NCBI RefSeq assembly: GCF_033170385.1
Contig: NZ_CP126170.1
Coordinates: forward strand, 2,504,001 to 2,568,000
Origin: Xanthomonas rydalmerensis
GTDB taxonomy: Bacteria; Pseudomonadota; Gammaproteobacteria; Xanthomonadales; Xanthomonadaceae
DNA: 64,000 nucleotides
Direction: 5' to 3'
The notes under the pieces were generated by a model that searched no databases, was not told where the DNA came from, and worked only from the letters and a program-made list of their open reading frames with translations. Position numbers and translations under genes: made by a program. Of this stretch, positions 18,932 to 30,614 are shown one piece after another (the first letter of the stretch is position 1; every line of letters starts with the position of its first letter).

Positions 18932-20056
18932 ATGAGCCGGATCCGCTGGCTGCGCCAGCTCGACGCGGTCGCCGCTGCCGACTGGGACGCCCTGCACGAC
19001 GGCCGCAATCCGTTCGTCGCCCACGCGTTCCTGGCCGGCCTGGAGCAGCACGGCTGCCTGCGCCCGGACTGGGGCTGGAGCCCGCTGCATCTCACCGTCT
19101 GGGACGGCGATGCGCTGGTCGCCGCGGCGCCCGGGTACGTCAAAAGCAACTCGCACGGCGAATTCGTGTTCGATCATGCCTGGGCGCATGCCTACGCGCG
19201 CTATGGCCAGGACTACTTCCCCAAGTGGCTGTGCGCGGTGCCGTACTCGCCGGTGACCGGGCCGCGGCTGCTGGCGCGCGATCAGGCGGCGCAACAGGAA
19301 CTGCTCGCGGCCATGCAGGCGCTGACCGAGAGCACCAACCTGTCCTCGGCCCACGTCAATTTCCACCGCGCCGAGGAGGACGCCGCGTTCGGCGCCGACT
19401 GGCTGGAGCGCAACGACGTGCAGTACCAGTGGCACAACGACGCCGGCTGGACCGGGTTCGACGATTACCTGGGCGCGATGGACCACAAGCACCGCAAGAA
19501 CATCCGCCAGGAGCGGGCCAAGGTGCAGCGCGCCGGCATCGACTTTCGGGTGCTGCACGGCGACGAGGCCAGCGCTGCCGACCTGCAGGCGATGTATGGG
19601 TTCTATCTGCGCACCTTCGACGACTACGGCAATTCGCCGGCGCTGACCCTGGAATTCTTCTCACATCTTGCGCGAACGATGCCGCACAACCTGTTGATCT
19701 TCCTCGCCATGCATGAAGGCGCGCCGGTAGCCGGCGCGTTCTGCCTGCGCGGCGGCGACACCTTGTACGGCCGTTATTGGGGCGGCGACGCCCTGCCCGG
19801 CCTGCACTTCGAGACCTGCTACTACCAGGGCATCGAATACTGCCTGCGCGAGGGTCTGACCCGCTTCGAACCGGGCGCGCAGGGCCAGCACAAGATCGCC
19901 CGCGGCTTCCTGCCGCGGCTGGTACGCAGCCGTCACTGGATCGCCGACCCGGGCTTCCGTGTGCCACTGGCCGAGTGGTGCGCCCAGGAACGCGCCGAGG
20001 TGCGCCAGCACGCGGCGGCGCTGCAGCGCCACTCGCCGTTCCGCCACGACGCCTGA
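18932..20056 (+). CDS. FemAB-like acyltransferase (COG3146 type, GNAT fold)
   Basis: 374 residues of the FemAB_like family (PF04339), distant relatives of Fem peptidyltransferases with GNAT folds. Features visible are the HVNFHR segment, the basic stretch DHKHRKNIRQERAKVQRAG, and a C-terminal acceptor region with FCLRGGDTLYGRYWG and FEPGAQGQHKIARGF. No signal peptide, so cytoplasmic. The substrate is unknown. It is 114 bases after trxB and 22 bases before aat, an enzyme that also transfers aminoacyl groups from tRNA, so a shared transcript with aat is likely. Confidence 0.85.
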   Translation: MSRIRWLRQLDAVAAADWDALHDGRNPFVAHAFLAGLEQHGCLRPDWGWSPLHLTVWDGDALVAAAPGYVKSNSHGEFVFDHAWAHAYARYGQDYFPKWLCAVPYSPVTGPRLLARDQAAQQELLAAMQALTESTNLSSAHVNFHRAEEDAAFGADWLERNDVQYQWHNDAGWTGFDDYLGAMDHKHRKNIRQERAKVQRAGIDFRVLHGDEASAADLQAMYGFYLRTFDDYGNSPALTLEFFSHLARTMPHNLLIFLAMHEGAPVAGAFCLRGGDTLYGRYWGGDALPGLHFETCYYQGIEYCLREGLTRFEPGAQGQHKIARGFLPRLVRSRHWIADPGFRVPLAEWCAQERAEVRQHAAALQRHSPFRHDA

Positions 20057-20078
20057 GGCATCGGCTACGCTGCCGGCG

Positions 20079-20816
20079 ATGCGTCGTCTCCCTGCCCTGC
20101 TCGCGGCCGATCCCGCCGCCCCGTTCCCGCCGCCGTCCAGCGCCCTGCGCGAGCCGGACGGCTTGCTCGCGGTCGGCGGCGACCTGTCGCCGACGCGCCT
20201 GCTCGCGGCCTATGCGCAGGGCATCTTCCCCTGGTATTCCGACGGCGAGCCGATCCTGTGGTGGAGCCCGGACCCGCGCACCGTGTTCCGCAGCGATGGC
20301 GTGCGCCTGTCCTCGCGCTTCCGCCGCAGCCTGCGCCACTGCCCGTGGACGGTGCGCGCCGACACCGCCTTCGCGCAGGTCATCGATGCCTGCGCACAGA
20401 TCCCGCGCCCTGGGCAGGACGGCACCTGGATCACCGCACCGATGCGCGACGCCTATCTGACCCTGCACCAGGCCGGCCACGCGCATTCGGTGGAAGTGTT
20501 CGACGGCAGCGAACTGGTCGGCGGCATCTACGGAGTGGCACGCGGACGCATGTTCTTCGGCGAGAGCATGTTCAGTGCGCGCAGCGGCGGCTCCAAGGTC
20601 GCGCTGGCGGCGCTGGCGCGGCGCCTGCACGGCTGGGGCTGGCCGCTGATCGACGCGCAGGTGGAGAACGATCACCTGCTGAGCCTGGGCGCCGAGCGCT
20701 GGCCGCGCGCGCGCTTCCTGGAGACCATCGCGCCGCTGGCGGCGGCGCCGGCCCAGAACGGGCCCTGGACGTCGCGATTCGGGTCGCTGGCGGCGCTGGA
20801 ACTGGCCCGGGATTGA
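20079..20816 (+). CDS. aat: Leucyl/phenylalanyl-tRNA--protein transferase
   Basis: 245 residues. It adds Leu or Phe from aminoacyl-tRNA to N-terminal Arg/Lys, making N-degrons for ClpS/ClpAP. The family signatures are clear: GLLAVGGDLSP, AYAQGIFPWYSDGEPILWWSPDPR, THE-like segment HSVEVFDGSELVGGIYGVARG, and FGESMFS. The ATG at 20079 gives the standard start MRRLPALLAADPAAPFPP. Its proximity to clpS and clpA (3 kb downstream) puts three N-end-rule genes in one neighbourhood, split by infA. Confidence 0.96.
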   Translation: MRRLPALLAADPAAPFPPPSSALREPDGLLAVGGDLSPTRLLAAYAQGIFPWYSDGEPILWWSPDPRTVFRSDGVRLSSRFRRSLRHCPWTVRADTAFAQVIDACAQIPRPGQDGTWITAPMRDAYLTLHQAGHAHSVEVFDGSELVGGIYGVARGRMFFGESMFSARSGGSKVALAALARRLHGWGWPLIDAQVENDHLLSLGAERWPRARFLETIAPLAAAPAQNGPWTSRFGSLAALELARD

Positions 20817-20834
20817 GCGGGATTAACGCAAACT

Positions 20835-20863
20835 TTGCATGGCGCGGCGCAGGCGAGTAAAAT
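20835..20863 (+). promoter_or_regulatory. Sigma-70 promoter of infA
   Basis: TTGCAT at 20835-20840 and TAAAAT at 20858-20863 are separated by exactly 17 bases. The predicted start of transcription, near 20870, gives a leader of about 40 bases to infA. Confidence 0.65.
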
Positions 20864-20908
20864 CCTCGCTCTTCAGGCCTTTGGCCGCTCCGAATCGCAC
20901 AGGATTAC

Positions 20909-21127
20909 ATGTCGAAAGACGACTCCATCGAATTCGAAGGCACCGTCAGCGAGACGTTGCCCAATACCACGTTCCGGGTCAAGCTGGAAAACGGACACGA
21001 AATCATCGCTCACATCTCCGGCCGCATGCGCAAGAACTACATCCGCATCCTGACCGGCGACCGGGTGAAGGTCGAAATGACCCCGTACGACCTGACCAAG
21101 GGTCGCATCACCTACCGCATGAAGTAA
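20909..21127 (+). CDS. infA: Translation initiation factor IF-1
   Basis: 72-residue S1/OB-fold protein that binds the ribosomal A site with IF-2 and IF-3. It is the standard length and has the near-invariant segments [27 protein letters not shown] and [12 protein letters not shown] (family end is usually TYR-basic). It stands alone with its own promoter and downstream hairpins. Next to clpA/clpS and aat, as in many gammaproteobacteria. Confidence 0.98.
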   Translation: MSKDDSIEFEGTVSETLPNTTFRVKLENGHEIIAHISGRMRKNYIRILTGDRVKVEMTPYDLTKGRITYRMK

Positions 21128-21149
21128 TCCGCCGCGGGCGGACATGAAG

Positions 21150-21172
21150 AAGGCGGCCAGTGGCCGCCTTTC
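21150..21172 (+). terminator. First hairpin after infA
   Basis: Perfect 9-bp stem AAGGCGGCC / GGCCGCCTT with a 3-base loop, 22 bases after the infA stop, followed by TTTCG. The T-run is short, so it may be a weak intrinsic terminator backed by the next hairpin. Confidence 0.6.
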
Positions 21173-21207
21173 GCGTCTGCAACGGTGGATCGACGGTGAC
21201 TTCGCCA

Positions 21208-21235
21208 GGCGGCTGCAGCCTCTGCAGCCGCCTTT
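21208..21235 (+). terminator. Second hairpin between infA and clpA
   Basis: Perfect 11-bp stem GGCGGCTGCAG / CTGCAGCCGCC with a 3-base loop and a short TTT tail. It lies 18 bases before the clpA stop on the other strand and could end transcription from both sides, although the reverse strand lacks a T-run. Confidence 0.6.
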
Positions 21236-21252
21236 CGTCGTGCCTGTCGGCC

Positions 21253-23535
<2,283 letters not shown>

Positions 23536-23658
23536 GGTGTACTCCGACGTCTGTTGCCAACAATATGTGGCTTGAGTTGCGAATTTCCACAACCCTATCG
23601 GATCAGTGTGTTCACACCGCGTTAGTCCGGGCAAACCGGTGACCGACGCCTCCCACTA

Positions 23659-23979
23659 TCAGGCTTTTTCCATCGTGCACAACAGGGGGTGCTGGTTCAT
23701 CCGCGAGAACTCGTTCACCTGAGCCACCTTGGATTCAGCCACCTCGCGGGTATAGACCCCGCATACCCCGCGGCCGCGGGTATGGACGTGCAGCATCACC
23801 TGGGTCGCGCGCTCCAGGTCCAGGGAGAAGAACTGCTGCAGCACCGTCACCACGAAGTCCATCGGGGTGTAGTCGTCGTTCAGCAGCAGCACCTGATACA
23901 TCGGCGGGCGGGCGATTTCCGGCTTGCCGGTCTCCACCATGACGCCATGATCGTGCTCGGGGGAATTCTTGCGGGGCAT
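23659..23979 (-). CDS. clpS: ClpA adaptor ClpS
   Basis: 106 residues. It delivers N-degron substrates to ClpAP. The N-degron pocket motifs are present: [17 protein letters not shown] with the Asn-Asp-Asp and Met, and [22 protein letters not shown] with the His residue. A flexible N-terminal extension (about 20 residues, [12 protein letters not shown]) is the part pulled into ClpA. The ATG at 23979 gives the family length; a longer open frame upstream adds low-complexity sequence and was rejected. Confidence 0.97.
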   Translation of the reverse strand: MPRKNSPEHDHGVMVETGKPEIARPPMYQVLLLNDDYTPMDFVVTVLQQFFSLDLERATQVMLHVHTRGRGVCGVYTREVAESKVAQVNEFSRMNQHPLLCTMEKA

Positions 23980-24067
23980 CCGCCCATTATATACGGGGGC
24001 CGCCGGCCCGGATTGGACGATCGCCGGCCCTGCCCGCACAATTCCCCTCCTTTCGATGGCGCTTCGC

Positions 24068-24559
24068 ATGCATTCGACGATGTTCCCCAAGGTTCCGCTG
24101 CTCGCCGCGCTGCTCGCCGTGGCCCTGCCGGCCGCCGCCGAGCCGCCGGACGCGGCGCTGGGCAAGCGCCTGCAGGCGCTGGGCTACGACGTGCAGGCCG
24201 ACGAGGACGGCGATTACCAGGTGCTGTTCGGCCTGCGCGACAACGGCCGCGAGCGCAAGCAGCTCACCTACGTGCGCTCGCCGGTAGAGACCTTCGGCAG
24301 CTACCGCATCCGCGAGGTGTGGTCGCCGGCCTACCAGGCCCAGGGCGACAGCCTGCCCGCCAAGGTCGCCAACCGGCTGCTGGAGGATGCGCAGTCGGAC
24401 ATCCTCGGCGGCTGGGTGCGCCAGGGCGGCACCGCGGTGTTCGTGGTCAAGATCCCCGCCGATGCCGACGACACGGCGCTGCGCGAGGCGCTGGAGGCGG
24501 CCGCCCGCGGCGCCGACGCGATGGACGCCGAACTCAACGGCGGCAAGGATCTGTTCTGA
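24068..24559 (+). CDS. Secreted protein of unknown function
   Basis: About 163 residues. A signal peptide (about residues 1-25, ending AAAE) is followed by a small mixed alpha/beta domain with no motifs I recognise ([22 protein letters not shown] and a late Asp/Ala-rich helix). Several in-frame ATGs lie near the start (24056, 24068, 24080); none has a good ribosome site, so the start is uncertain. The stop overlaps the NUDIX gene start by one base. Periplasmic location is inferred from the signal peptide. Confidence 0.75.
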   Translation: MHSTMFPKVPLLAALLAVALPAAAEPPDAALGKRLQALGYDVQADEDGDYQVLFGLRDNGRERKQLTYVRSPVETFGSYRIREVWSPAYQAQGDSLPAKVANRLLEDAQSDILGGWVRQGGTAVFVVKIPADADDTALREALEAAARGADAMDAELNGGKDLF

Positions 24560-25017
24560 TGACGGCGGCCGCAGAACCCTGGCAGCCGGATGTGACCGTG
24601 GCCACGGTGGTGGTGCGCGACGGGCGCCTGCTGCAGGTCGAGGAAGCCATCGCCGGTGCGCTGGTGCTGAACCAGCCGGCCGGCCACCTGGAGCCGGACG
24701 AGAGCCTGATCGAGGCCGCGGTGCGCGAGACGCTGGAGGAAACCGGCTGGCAGGTGCAGCCGACCGCGTTCATCGGCGCCTACCAGTGGAAGGCCGACAA
24801 CGGCCGCCACTACCTGCGCTTCGCCTTCGCCGCCGACCCGGTCGCGCACGACCCGCAGCGGCCGCTGGACACCGGCATCGTGCGCGCGCTGTGGATGACC
24901 CCGGCCGAGCTGGAGGCCGCCGCGCCGCGCTGGCGCAGCCCGCTGGTGTGGCAGGTGGTGGCCGATTTCCTGGCCGGGCGCCACTACCCGCTGGACCTGT
25001 TGCGGCAGGTGGCATGA
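24559..25017 (+). CDS. NUDIX hydrolase (NudJ-like)
   Basis: 152 residues. The complete Nudix box runs from Gly42 to Trp64: G-x5-E-x7-RETLEETGW, all catalytic Glu present. It hydrolyses nucleoside-diphosphate-linked compounds; the NudJ (HMP-PP / nucleoside di- and triphosphate) group is suggested by its position directly before mnmA, as nudJ-mnmA-hflD occurs in other gammaproteobacteria. It overlaps mnmA by four bases. Confidence 0.9.
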   Translation: MTAAAEPWQPDVTVATVVVRDGRLLQVEEAIAGALVLNQPAGHLEPDESLIEAAVRETLEETGWQVQPTAFIGAYQWKADNGRHYLRFAFAADPVAHDPQRPLDTGIVRALWMTPAELEAAAPRWRSPLVWQVVADFLAGRHYPLDLLRQVA

Positions 25018-26156
25018 GCGGCGCAACGGTCATGGTCGGGGTCTCCGGCGGCGTGGATTCGTCGGTGGCGGCCTGGCAACTGGTCCAGCAGGGTGCGGCG
25101 GTGTCGGGGCTGTTCATGCAGAACTGGGCCGACGACGGGAGCGGCGACTGCCGCGCCGACGACGACCGCCGCGATGCGGTGGCGGTCTGCGGGCGGCTGG
25201 GCATCCCGTTCCATTTCCGCGATTTTTCGCAGGAGTACTGGCAAGGCGTGTTCGCACACTTCCTGGCCGAATACGCCGCCGGGCGCACCCCAAACCCGGA
25301 CGTGCTGTGCAACCGCGAGGTCAAGTTCAAGCATTTCCTGGACGCGGCGCGCGAACTCGGCGCCGAACGCATCGCCACCGGCCACTATGCGCGGGTGGAC
25401 AGCGTCGGCGGCCGCTGGCGGCTGCTGCGTGGGCTGGACCGCAACAAGGACCAGAGCTACTTCCTGCATCAGCTGGGCCAGGCGCAACTGGCGGCGACCC
25501 TGTTCCCGGTCGGCGAACTGCCCAAGGAACAGGTGCGCCGCATCGCCCGCGAGGCCGGCCTGCCGACCCATGCCAAGAAGGACTCCACCGGCATATGCTT
25601 CATCGGCGAACGCGATTTCCGCGAATTCCTGGGGCGTTACCTGCCGGCCCGGCGCGGCGAGATCCGCGATCCGCACGAGCAGGTCGTGGCCGAGCATCCG
25701 GGGGTGTTCTACTTCACCCTGGGCCAGCGCGAGGGCCTGAACATCGGCGGGGTGCGCGGGCGCGCCGCGGCGCCGTGGTACGTGGTCGGCAAGGACGTCG
25801 CCCGGAACGTGCTGTACGTCGACCAGGACCGCGACAGCCCCTACCTGATGGCCAACCGGCTGCAGTCCGAGACCGCGCACTGGATCGCCGGCGCGCCGCC
25901 GGCACGACGCTTCGACTGCACCGCCCAGACCCGCTACCGCCAGGCCGACGAGCCCTGCACGGTCGAGGTCGGCGACGACGGCACCCTGTCGGTGCGCTTC
26001 GCGCGCCCGCAGCGCGCCGTCACCCCCGGGCAGTCGCTGGTGCTGTACCAGGGCGAGGAATGCCTGGGCGGCGCCGTGATCGCCACTACCGATGCCCCGC
26101 TGGAGCGCCGCCTGGCGCAGCAGGCACCCGCCGCACACGAGGACACGATTCCATGA
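25014..26156 (+). CDS. mnmA: tRNA-specific 2-thiouridylase MnmA (TrmU)
   Basis: 380 residues. It thiolates U34 of Lys, Glu and Gln tRNAs in the cytoplasm using sulfur relayed by Tus proteins. PP-loop SGGVDSS is at residues 11-17, catalytic Cys99 in [12 protein letters not shown] and Cys195 in [10 protein letters not shown]. The C-terminal beta-barrel follows. Start overlaps the NUDIX gene and the stop overlaps hflD, both by four bases, so this is one operon. Confidence 0.97.
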   Translation: MSGATVMVGVSGGVDSSVAAWQLVQQGAAVSGLFMQNWADDGSGDCRADDDRRDAVAVCGRLGIPFHFRDFSQEYWQGVFAHFLAEYAAGRTPNPDVLCNREVKFKHFLDAARELGAERIATGHYARVDSVGGRWRLLRGLDRNKDQSYFLHQLGQAQLAATLFPVGELPKEQVRRIAREAGLPTHAKKDSTGICFIGERDFREFLGRYLPARRGEIRDPHEQVVAEHPGVFYFTLGQREGLNIGGVRGRAAAPWYVVGKDVARNVLYVDQDRDSPYLMANRLQSETAHWIAGAPPARRFDCTAQTRYRQADEPCTVEVGDDGTLSVRFARPQRAVTPGQSLVLYQGEECLGGAVIATTDAPLERRLAQQAPAAHEDTIP

Positions 26157-26767
26157 CCGATTCCATGGACGCGCGCATGCTGGCGCTGGCGGGCATGGCC
26201 CAGGCCCTGCAGCAGGTGCGGCGCATCGCCGAGACCGGCCAGTCGGAGGCGTCGCTGGTGCGCACCCTGCTCGACAGCGTGTTCCGCATCGACGCGCCCA
26301 GCCCCGAGGCGGTGTACGGCCGCCGCGCCGACCTGGCGCCAGGCCTGCGCCTGCTGCACAACTACTTCCGCAACCAGGGCCAGGACGAGGTGCTGCCGCG
26401 GCTGGCGCTGGCGGTGATCCAGCTGGAGCGGCGCTTCGCCGGCGATGCCGAGACCGACGCCAAGGTCGACGCCGGCCTGGCCCGGATCGCGCCGCTGCTG
26501 GAGCGCCATGGCGACAGCACCCACCCGGAGGTGATCGCGGCGATGGGCCAGCTCTACGCCGACACCATCAGCCACCTGCGCCCCCGGGTGATGGTGCAGG
26601 GCAATCCGCACTACCTGGGCCAGGCCGGGGTGGTGGCCGAGATCCGCGCGCTGCTGCTGGCGGCGGTGCGCGCGGCGGTGCTGTGGCGGCAGATGGGCGG
26701 CAGCCTGTGGGACTTCCTGCTGGCCAAGCGGCGCATGCGCGACACCGTGGACCGCGCGCTGGGCTGA
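26153..26767 (+). CDS. hflD: HflD homologue (lysogenization regulator family)
   Basis: 204 residues, almost all helical, matching HflD: conserved [15 protein letters not shown] at the start, LLHNYFRNQ and [21 protein letters not shown] later. In E. coli it lies downstream of mnmA and binds phage lambda CII; its wider cellular role is unclear. The same gene order is kept here with a four-base overlap. Confidence 0.93.
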   Translation: MTDSMDARMLALAGMAQALQQVRRIAETGQSEASLVRTLLDSVFRIDAPSPEAVYGRRADLAPGLRLLHNYFRNQGQDEVLPRLALAVIQLERRFAGDAETDAKVDAGLARIAPLLERHGDSTHPEVIAAMGQLYADTISHLRPRVMVQGNPHYLGQAGVVAEIRALLLAAVRAAVLWRQMGGSLWDFLLAKRRMRDTVDRALG

Positions 26768-26875
26768 GCCCGCGAGGGCACCGGCGCGGGGCCATGCAGC
26801 GCGCCCCGCTCGGCCGTTCTGCGACGCCGATCGTATGAATGTCGGCAGGTTTCGATGATCCGCTCACGGCGTTGC

Positions 26876-26902
26876 TAAAGACCCGGGGGGGACGGCCGAT
26901 AC
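26876..26902 (+). promoter_or_regulatory. Sigma-28 (FliA) promoter of the chemoreceptor gene
   Basis: TAAA at 26876-26879 and GCCGATAC at 26895-26902 with exactly 15 bases between, a near-perfect FliA promoter. Transcription would begin near 26909, leaving a 22-base leader to the ATG at 26931. Confidence 0.85.
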
Positions 26903-26930
26903 AGCAATCGTGAATCTGCCGAGAACGTCC

Positions 26931-28121
26931 ATGTACTCACGCCTCCTGATCCGTCTGGCCGCCCCGCTCGCCCTGACGCTGCTGTTCCCCATCGCCGCCG
27001 GTTTCGACTGGCCGGCCCCGGTCCGTTGGGCCATCCTCACCACCATGACGCTGAGCTGGCTCGGCTTCGCCGGCTGGACCGCGTACAGCCAGACCCGGCG
27101 CTCGCCGGAGCAGGCCAAGGTCATGCGCGAGCAGGACCACCTGCTGAACGAACTGCGCAGCTTCGTCGGCAACGAGATCGAGGGCTCCCGCTCCGAGATC
27201 GAACGTGCCCGCGAACTGATCCGCCAAGCCGTCAGCGGCCTGGGCGGCAGCTTCGAGGCAATGAACCGCAAGTCGCGGCAGCAGAGCGTGGCGCTGGCCC
27301 GCATCGTCGACCGCGCCGGCGAAGACGGCGGTGCCGGTGTGGACGTGGCCCGCTTCGCCCAGCATGCCAGCCAGCGCATGGAGCAACTGGTGGAGGCACT
27401 GGAGCAGGTCAGCGGCCAGAGCAGCACCACGGTGCACTACATCGACGACATGTCCCAGCATCTGGACGGCATCTTCGCCCTGCTGGAGGACGTCAAGTCG
27501 ATCGCCGACCAGACCAACCTGCTGGCGCTGAACGCGGCGATCGAAGCGGCGCGTGCCGGCGAGGCGGGCCGCGGCTTCGCGGTGGTGGCCGACGAGGTGC
27601 GCAACCTGTCCGAGCGCTCGACCACCTTCAACGAGCAGATCCGCAAGCTGGCGCACAGCTCCAAGGACGCCATCGCCAAGGTCCGCGAGACGGTCTCGAA
27701 CATGGCCTCGCGCGACATGGACCGCTCCCGCGAGGCGCGGGCCGAGGCCGCGGCGATGCTGGACAACGTGGCCGCGATCAACCACTCGCTGGGCGACGGC
27801 ATGCGCGAGATCTCCGAGTGCGGCCGCGCCATCGACAGCAGCGTCGCCGAAGCGGTGCGCGCCCTGCAGTTCGAGGACATCGCGACCCAGGCCCTGGGCG
27901 GCGTGCACACCCACCTGGACCGCCTGACCGCGATCAACCGCGAGGCCGTGGCGCTGCAGGAACTGCTGCACCGCAATGGCGGGGTGTTCGACCACGAACT
28001 GATCGACGCTCTGCAGCGGGTCGGCAACCGCCTGCGCGACATGCGCACCGAGTGGGAGCGCCCGCCGCACAAGCCGGTGGCGCAGCAGAGCATGGGCGCC
28101 GGCACTGTCGAGCTGTTCTAA
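26931..28121 (+). CDS. Methyl-accepting chemotaxis-type protein without a periplasmic sensor domain
   Basis: 396 residues. Two membrane helices near the N-terminus (about residues 5-22 and 29-47) are separated by only a short turn, so there is no periplasmic ligand domain. A coiled coil follows, then the signalling tip of the MCP domain ([40 protein letters not shown] split across residues near 193-230). No pentapeptide CheR tether is seen. It may sense an internal or membrane-related signal. The sigma-28 promoter places it in the flagellar regulon although it is 13 kb from flgM. An alternative GTG start lies 21 bases upstream. Confidence 0.92.
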   Translation: MYSRLLIRLAAPLALTLLFPIAAGFDWPAPVRWAILTTMTLSWLGFAGWTAYSQTRRSPEQAKVMREQDHLLNELRSFVGNEIEGSRSEIERARELIRQAVSGLGGSFEAMNRKSRQQSVALARIVDRAGEDGGAGVDVARFAQHASQRMEQLVEALEQVSGQSSTTVHYIDDMSQHLDGIFALLEDVKSIADQTNLLALNAAIEAARAGEAGRGFAVVADEVRNLSERSTTFNEQIRKLAHSSKDAIAKVRETVSNMASRDMDRSREARAEAAAMLDNVAAINHSLGDGMREISECGRAIDSSVAEAVRALQFEDIATQALGGVHTHLDRLTAINREAVALQELLHRNGGVFDHELIDALQRVGNRLRDMRTEWERPPHKPVAQQSMGAGTVELF

Positions 28122-28252
28122 AGCCCGCCTTGTCGTCCTCCGCGCCATGAACCGACGAGTCCCCGGCCCCTGCCGGGGCTTGTCGTCTCTGCCCTTCCCG
28201 TCCGGCCCCGTCGATGTCGATGCCTCTCCAGTCCCTGTCCCGAGTTGCGGCC

Positions 28253-28552
28253 ATGTCCTGCGATGAACGCAGCAGCGCACACGCGTCCTCGTCCGAGCCG
28301 GTGGCCGATCCTGGCCCGCGGCCGGTGACCGCGCCGCGCCAGCCCGGCCACGCACTGCGGCGGCTGGAGACCCTGGCCCAGGCCGAACTGCGGCAGTTGC
28401 TGATCGCGCACGCACCGACGCAGCAGGACGCGCGCATCGCCGACCCGGTCTGGGCCGGCCTGGCCTGGGACATGGGCCTGAACGGCAGCGCGGTCGCCGC
28501 CGCCGGCACCCCGGCGCCGCCGGTGCACTTCCCGCTCTACGACGGCGACTGA
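28253..28552 (+). CDS. Hypothetical protein
   Basis: About 99 residues. Codon third positions are strongly G/C, as in real genes here, while the flanking DNA is not. Low-complexity N-terminus with Pro and Ala, then a helical stretch RRLETLAQAELRQLLIAH and a short end PPVHFPLYDGD. No signal peptide or known domain. It follows the chemoreceptor gene by 131 bases and could share its transcript. An earlier in-frame ATG at 28214 is possible. Confidence 0.55.
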   Translation: MSCDERSSAHASSSEPVADPGPRPVTAPRQPGHALRRLETLAQAELRQLLIAHAPTQQDARIADPVWAGLAWDMGLNGSAVAAAGTPAPPVHFPLYDGD

Positions 28553-28699
28553 GTCGATCGCGGCGGTTGCGTTTGCGGGCGGCGAGCGGAGCCTGTGCGT
28601 GGCATGCGCTCGGAGCACTGCCAAGATGATTCACCCAACCTCATCGCGTTGGATCTCGCTTGGCGCGTGAGGCCGAGCCGATCGTCCGCACTCCGCATC

Positions 28700-28768
28700 T
28701 GTAGGAGTGGCTTCAGCCGCGACAAGGCGGTATCGGTAATGCTCGTCGCGGCTGAAGCCACTCCTACA
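28700..28768. repeat. Intergenic palindromic (REP-like) element
   Basis: A 24-base perfect inverted repeat (28700-28723 and 28745-28768) with a 21-base loop. The arm begins TGTAGGAGTGGCTTC and ends GCCGCGAC. The sequence is of the GTAGGAGYGGCTTCAGCCGCGAC type seen in many intergenic copies in xanthomonads; no gene is involved. Confidence 0.8.
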
Positions 28769-28864
28769 AGGCGATGTCTGGTCTCGCTAGACCACGGCAA
28801 GACGCAGCGATGCGCAATGCCGTTTGGTCGCGGCAAGCGAGCGACACGTGCCCGGCCGGCCACC

Positions 28865-28972
28865 TGCAGTCGGGACTGAAGTTCCTCCCACACCTACTCC
28901 GATCAGATCGCGACATCGTCGTTCCAGAAGCGGATTCGGCGGCGAGCTGCGACATCGACCGACATCGCATCC
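28865..28972. repeat. Diverged 108-base direct repeat, copy 1
   Basis: Matches copy 2 at 29083-29191 in order and spacing: TGCAGTCGG, then CCACA, CGATCAGATCGCG, CATCGT, ATTCGGCG, GCGACATCGACCG and CATCGCATCC. Substitutions are many but few indels. Likely an old duplicated intergenic unit. Confidence 0.65.
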
Positions 28973-29082
28973 AGCGTCGTGGGTAAAGCTTCCAACGCAA
29001 TTCAGCGCCGGAGCGCGGGAACGCTCCTGTGGGAGCGACTTCAGTCGCGACGCGTGACGCCCTCCGGTAGCGTTGATGCGCT

Positions 29083-29191
29083 TGCAGTCGGAATTCAAAT
29101 CCCTGCCACAACGGCCGCGATCAGATCGCGGCATCGTTGATGCAAGCGCGAATTCGGCGATAGAGATGCGACATCGACCGGCATCGCATCC
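29083..29191. repeat. Diverged 108-base direct repeat, copy 2
   Basis: Second copy of the unit at 28865-28972, offset 218 bases. Between the copies lies a small palindrome, GCGACTTCAGTCGC (29035-29048). Confidence 0.65.
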
Positions 29192-29278
29192 GGGCCAGTG
29201 CCTGAAGCCGCTTCCGCACTGTCGGGCGTCGGGTCGCGGCGGAAGCCGCTCTACGCGACGCCGTACACCGCTGGCGGA

Positions 29279-30598
29279 TCAGCTCGGATTCTCCAGCGAG
29301 AACAGGTCCGCCTGCTTGTCGTAGGCGAAATACTCGGCGTAGCGCGCCCAGCTGGTGACCGCCTGCACCGTCTCCGCCGCATAGGCCTCGGACATGTGGT
29401 CTTCCAGCTCGTCGCGGAAGCGGCGCGCCGGCGCGTGATGTGCGGGGCGTTCGTCGAGCACGCGGCGGATGTGCGCGGCCAACGGCACGTAGGTGGCCAG
29501 GTGCTGGGCGAACAGCTGCTTGCGCGCATCGGTGCCCAGCTCGGCGAAGCGCTGCCCGGCCGGCGTCAGCTGCAGGTCGCCCTGTTCGAACACGGCGAAG
29601 CGCAGCAGTTGCAGGGTCTCGGCGATCGGGAACAGTTCGTCCACTTCCAGTTGCAGGCCGGCGGCCAGCGGCGGCAGGTCGGCCCGGCCGTGGTACGGCT
29701 CGGCCGCCACCGCCTCGATCAGGCCGGCCATCAGGTTGCTCGAGACCCGCGGCAACACCATGGCGATGCCGCTGCCCGGGAACACGCCTTCGCGGGTCTG
29801 TGGCCGCTGCGGGCTGGCGGTCATGCGCGCGTAGATGTCGTCGACCAGGGCGCGGAACGCCGGTGCCAGGCGATTGCGCGGCTGCGGCAGGGTCACCTCG
29901 ATCTCGCCGATCACCCGCCCCGGGTTGGCGCCGAAGATCACGATGCGGTCGCACATCAACACCGCCTCTTCGATGTTGTGGGTGACCATCAGGATCGATT
30001 CGATCGGCATGCGCCCTTCCGACCACAGATCCAGCAGGTCGGTACGCAGGGTCTCGGCGGTCAGCACGTCCAGCGCCGAGAACGGTTCGTCCATCAGCAG
30101 CAGCTTCGGCCGCACCACCAGCGCCCGCGCCAGGCCCACGCGCTGGCGCATGCCGCCGGACAGTTCCTTCGGATAGGCGCCCTCGTAGCCGTCCAGGCCG
30201 ATCAGGTCGATCGCCGCCAGGGCGCGCCGGCGGCGCTCGTCGGCGGCCACGCCGCGCGCCTCCAGGCCGACTTCCACGTTCTGCAGCACGGTCAGCCACG
30301 GGAACAGGGCGAAGCTCTGGAACACCATGGCGATGTCGTCGGCAACCTGGCCGGGCGCGGCGTCGCGGAAGGCGATGCTGCCGGCGCTGGGCTGCAGCAG
30401 CCCGGCGATGGCGCGCAACAGGGTCGACTTGCCCGAGCCGGAACGGCCGAGCAGGCCCACGATCTGCCCCGAGTGCAGGGTCAGGTCGACATCCTCCAGT
30501 ACCACCAGCGGCGTCGCCCCGCCCTTGTCGTAGGTCTTGCGCACGCCCTGCACGCGGACCAGCGGGGCGCGCTCGGGCACGCTTGCGGAATAGCTCAT
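29279..30598 (-). CDS. ABC transporter ATPase, NitT/TauT type with C-terminal AAA-associated domain
   Basis: 439 residues. The N-terminal 240 residues form a nitrate/sulfonate/taurine-type ABC ATPase: Walker A GRSGSGKST, Q-loop VFQSFALFPWLTV, signature LSGGMRQRV, Walker B LLLMDEPFSALD and the switch His in VTHNIEEA. The C-terminal 150 residues (from about 290) are the AAA-associated domain found in a subgroup of these ATPases, probably regulatory. The partner permease is 17 bases upstream in the operon. No substrate-binding protein is encoded nearby, so the substrate cannot be inferred. Confidence 0.9.
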   Translation of the reverse strand: MSYSASVPERAPLVRVQGVRKTYDKGGATPLVVLEDVDLTLHSGQIVGLLGRSGSGKSTLLRAIAGLLQPSAGSIAFRDAAPGQVADDIAMVFQSFALFPWLTVLQNVEVGLEARGVAADERRRRALAAIDLIGLDGYEGAYPKELSGGMRQRVGLARALVVRPKLLLMDEPFSALDVLTAETLRTDLLDLWSEGRMPIESILMVTHNIEEAVLMCDRIVIFGANPGRVIGEIEVTLPQPRNRLAPAFRALVDDIYARMTASPQRPQTREGVFPGSGIAMVLPRVSSNLMAGLIEAVAAEPYHGRADLPPLAAGLQLEVDELFPIAETLQLLRFAVFEQGDLQLTPAGQRFAELGTDARKQLFAQHLATYVPLAAHIRRVLDERPAHHAPARRFRDELEDHMSEAYAAETVQAVTSWARYAEYFAYDKQADLFSLENPS

Positions 30599-30614
30599 GG
30601 TCGGTCTCCAGGAA

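Larger units (their letters stand above)
28553..29278. other. Gene-free, repeat-rich stretch of about 725 bases
   Basis: No credible gene. It holds a long perfect inverted repeat (28700-28768), two diverged copies of a 108-base unit (28865-28972 and 29083-29191), and smaller palindromes of the family GCGACTTCAGTCGC (29035-29048). Several pieces end in the words CTCCTAC or GTCGCGGC, a style typical of repeats scattered between genes in Xanthomonadaceae. Confidence 0.7.
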
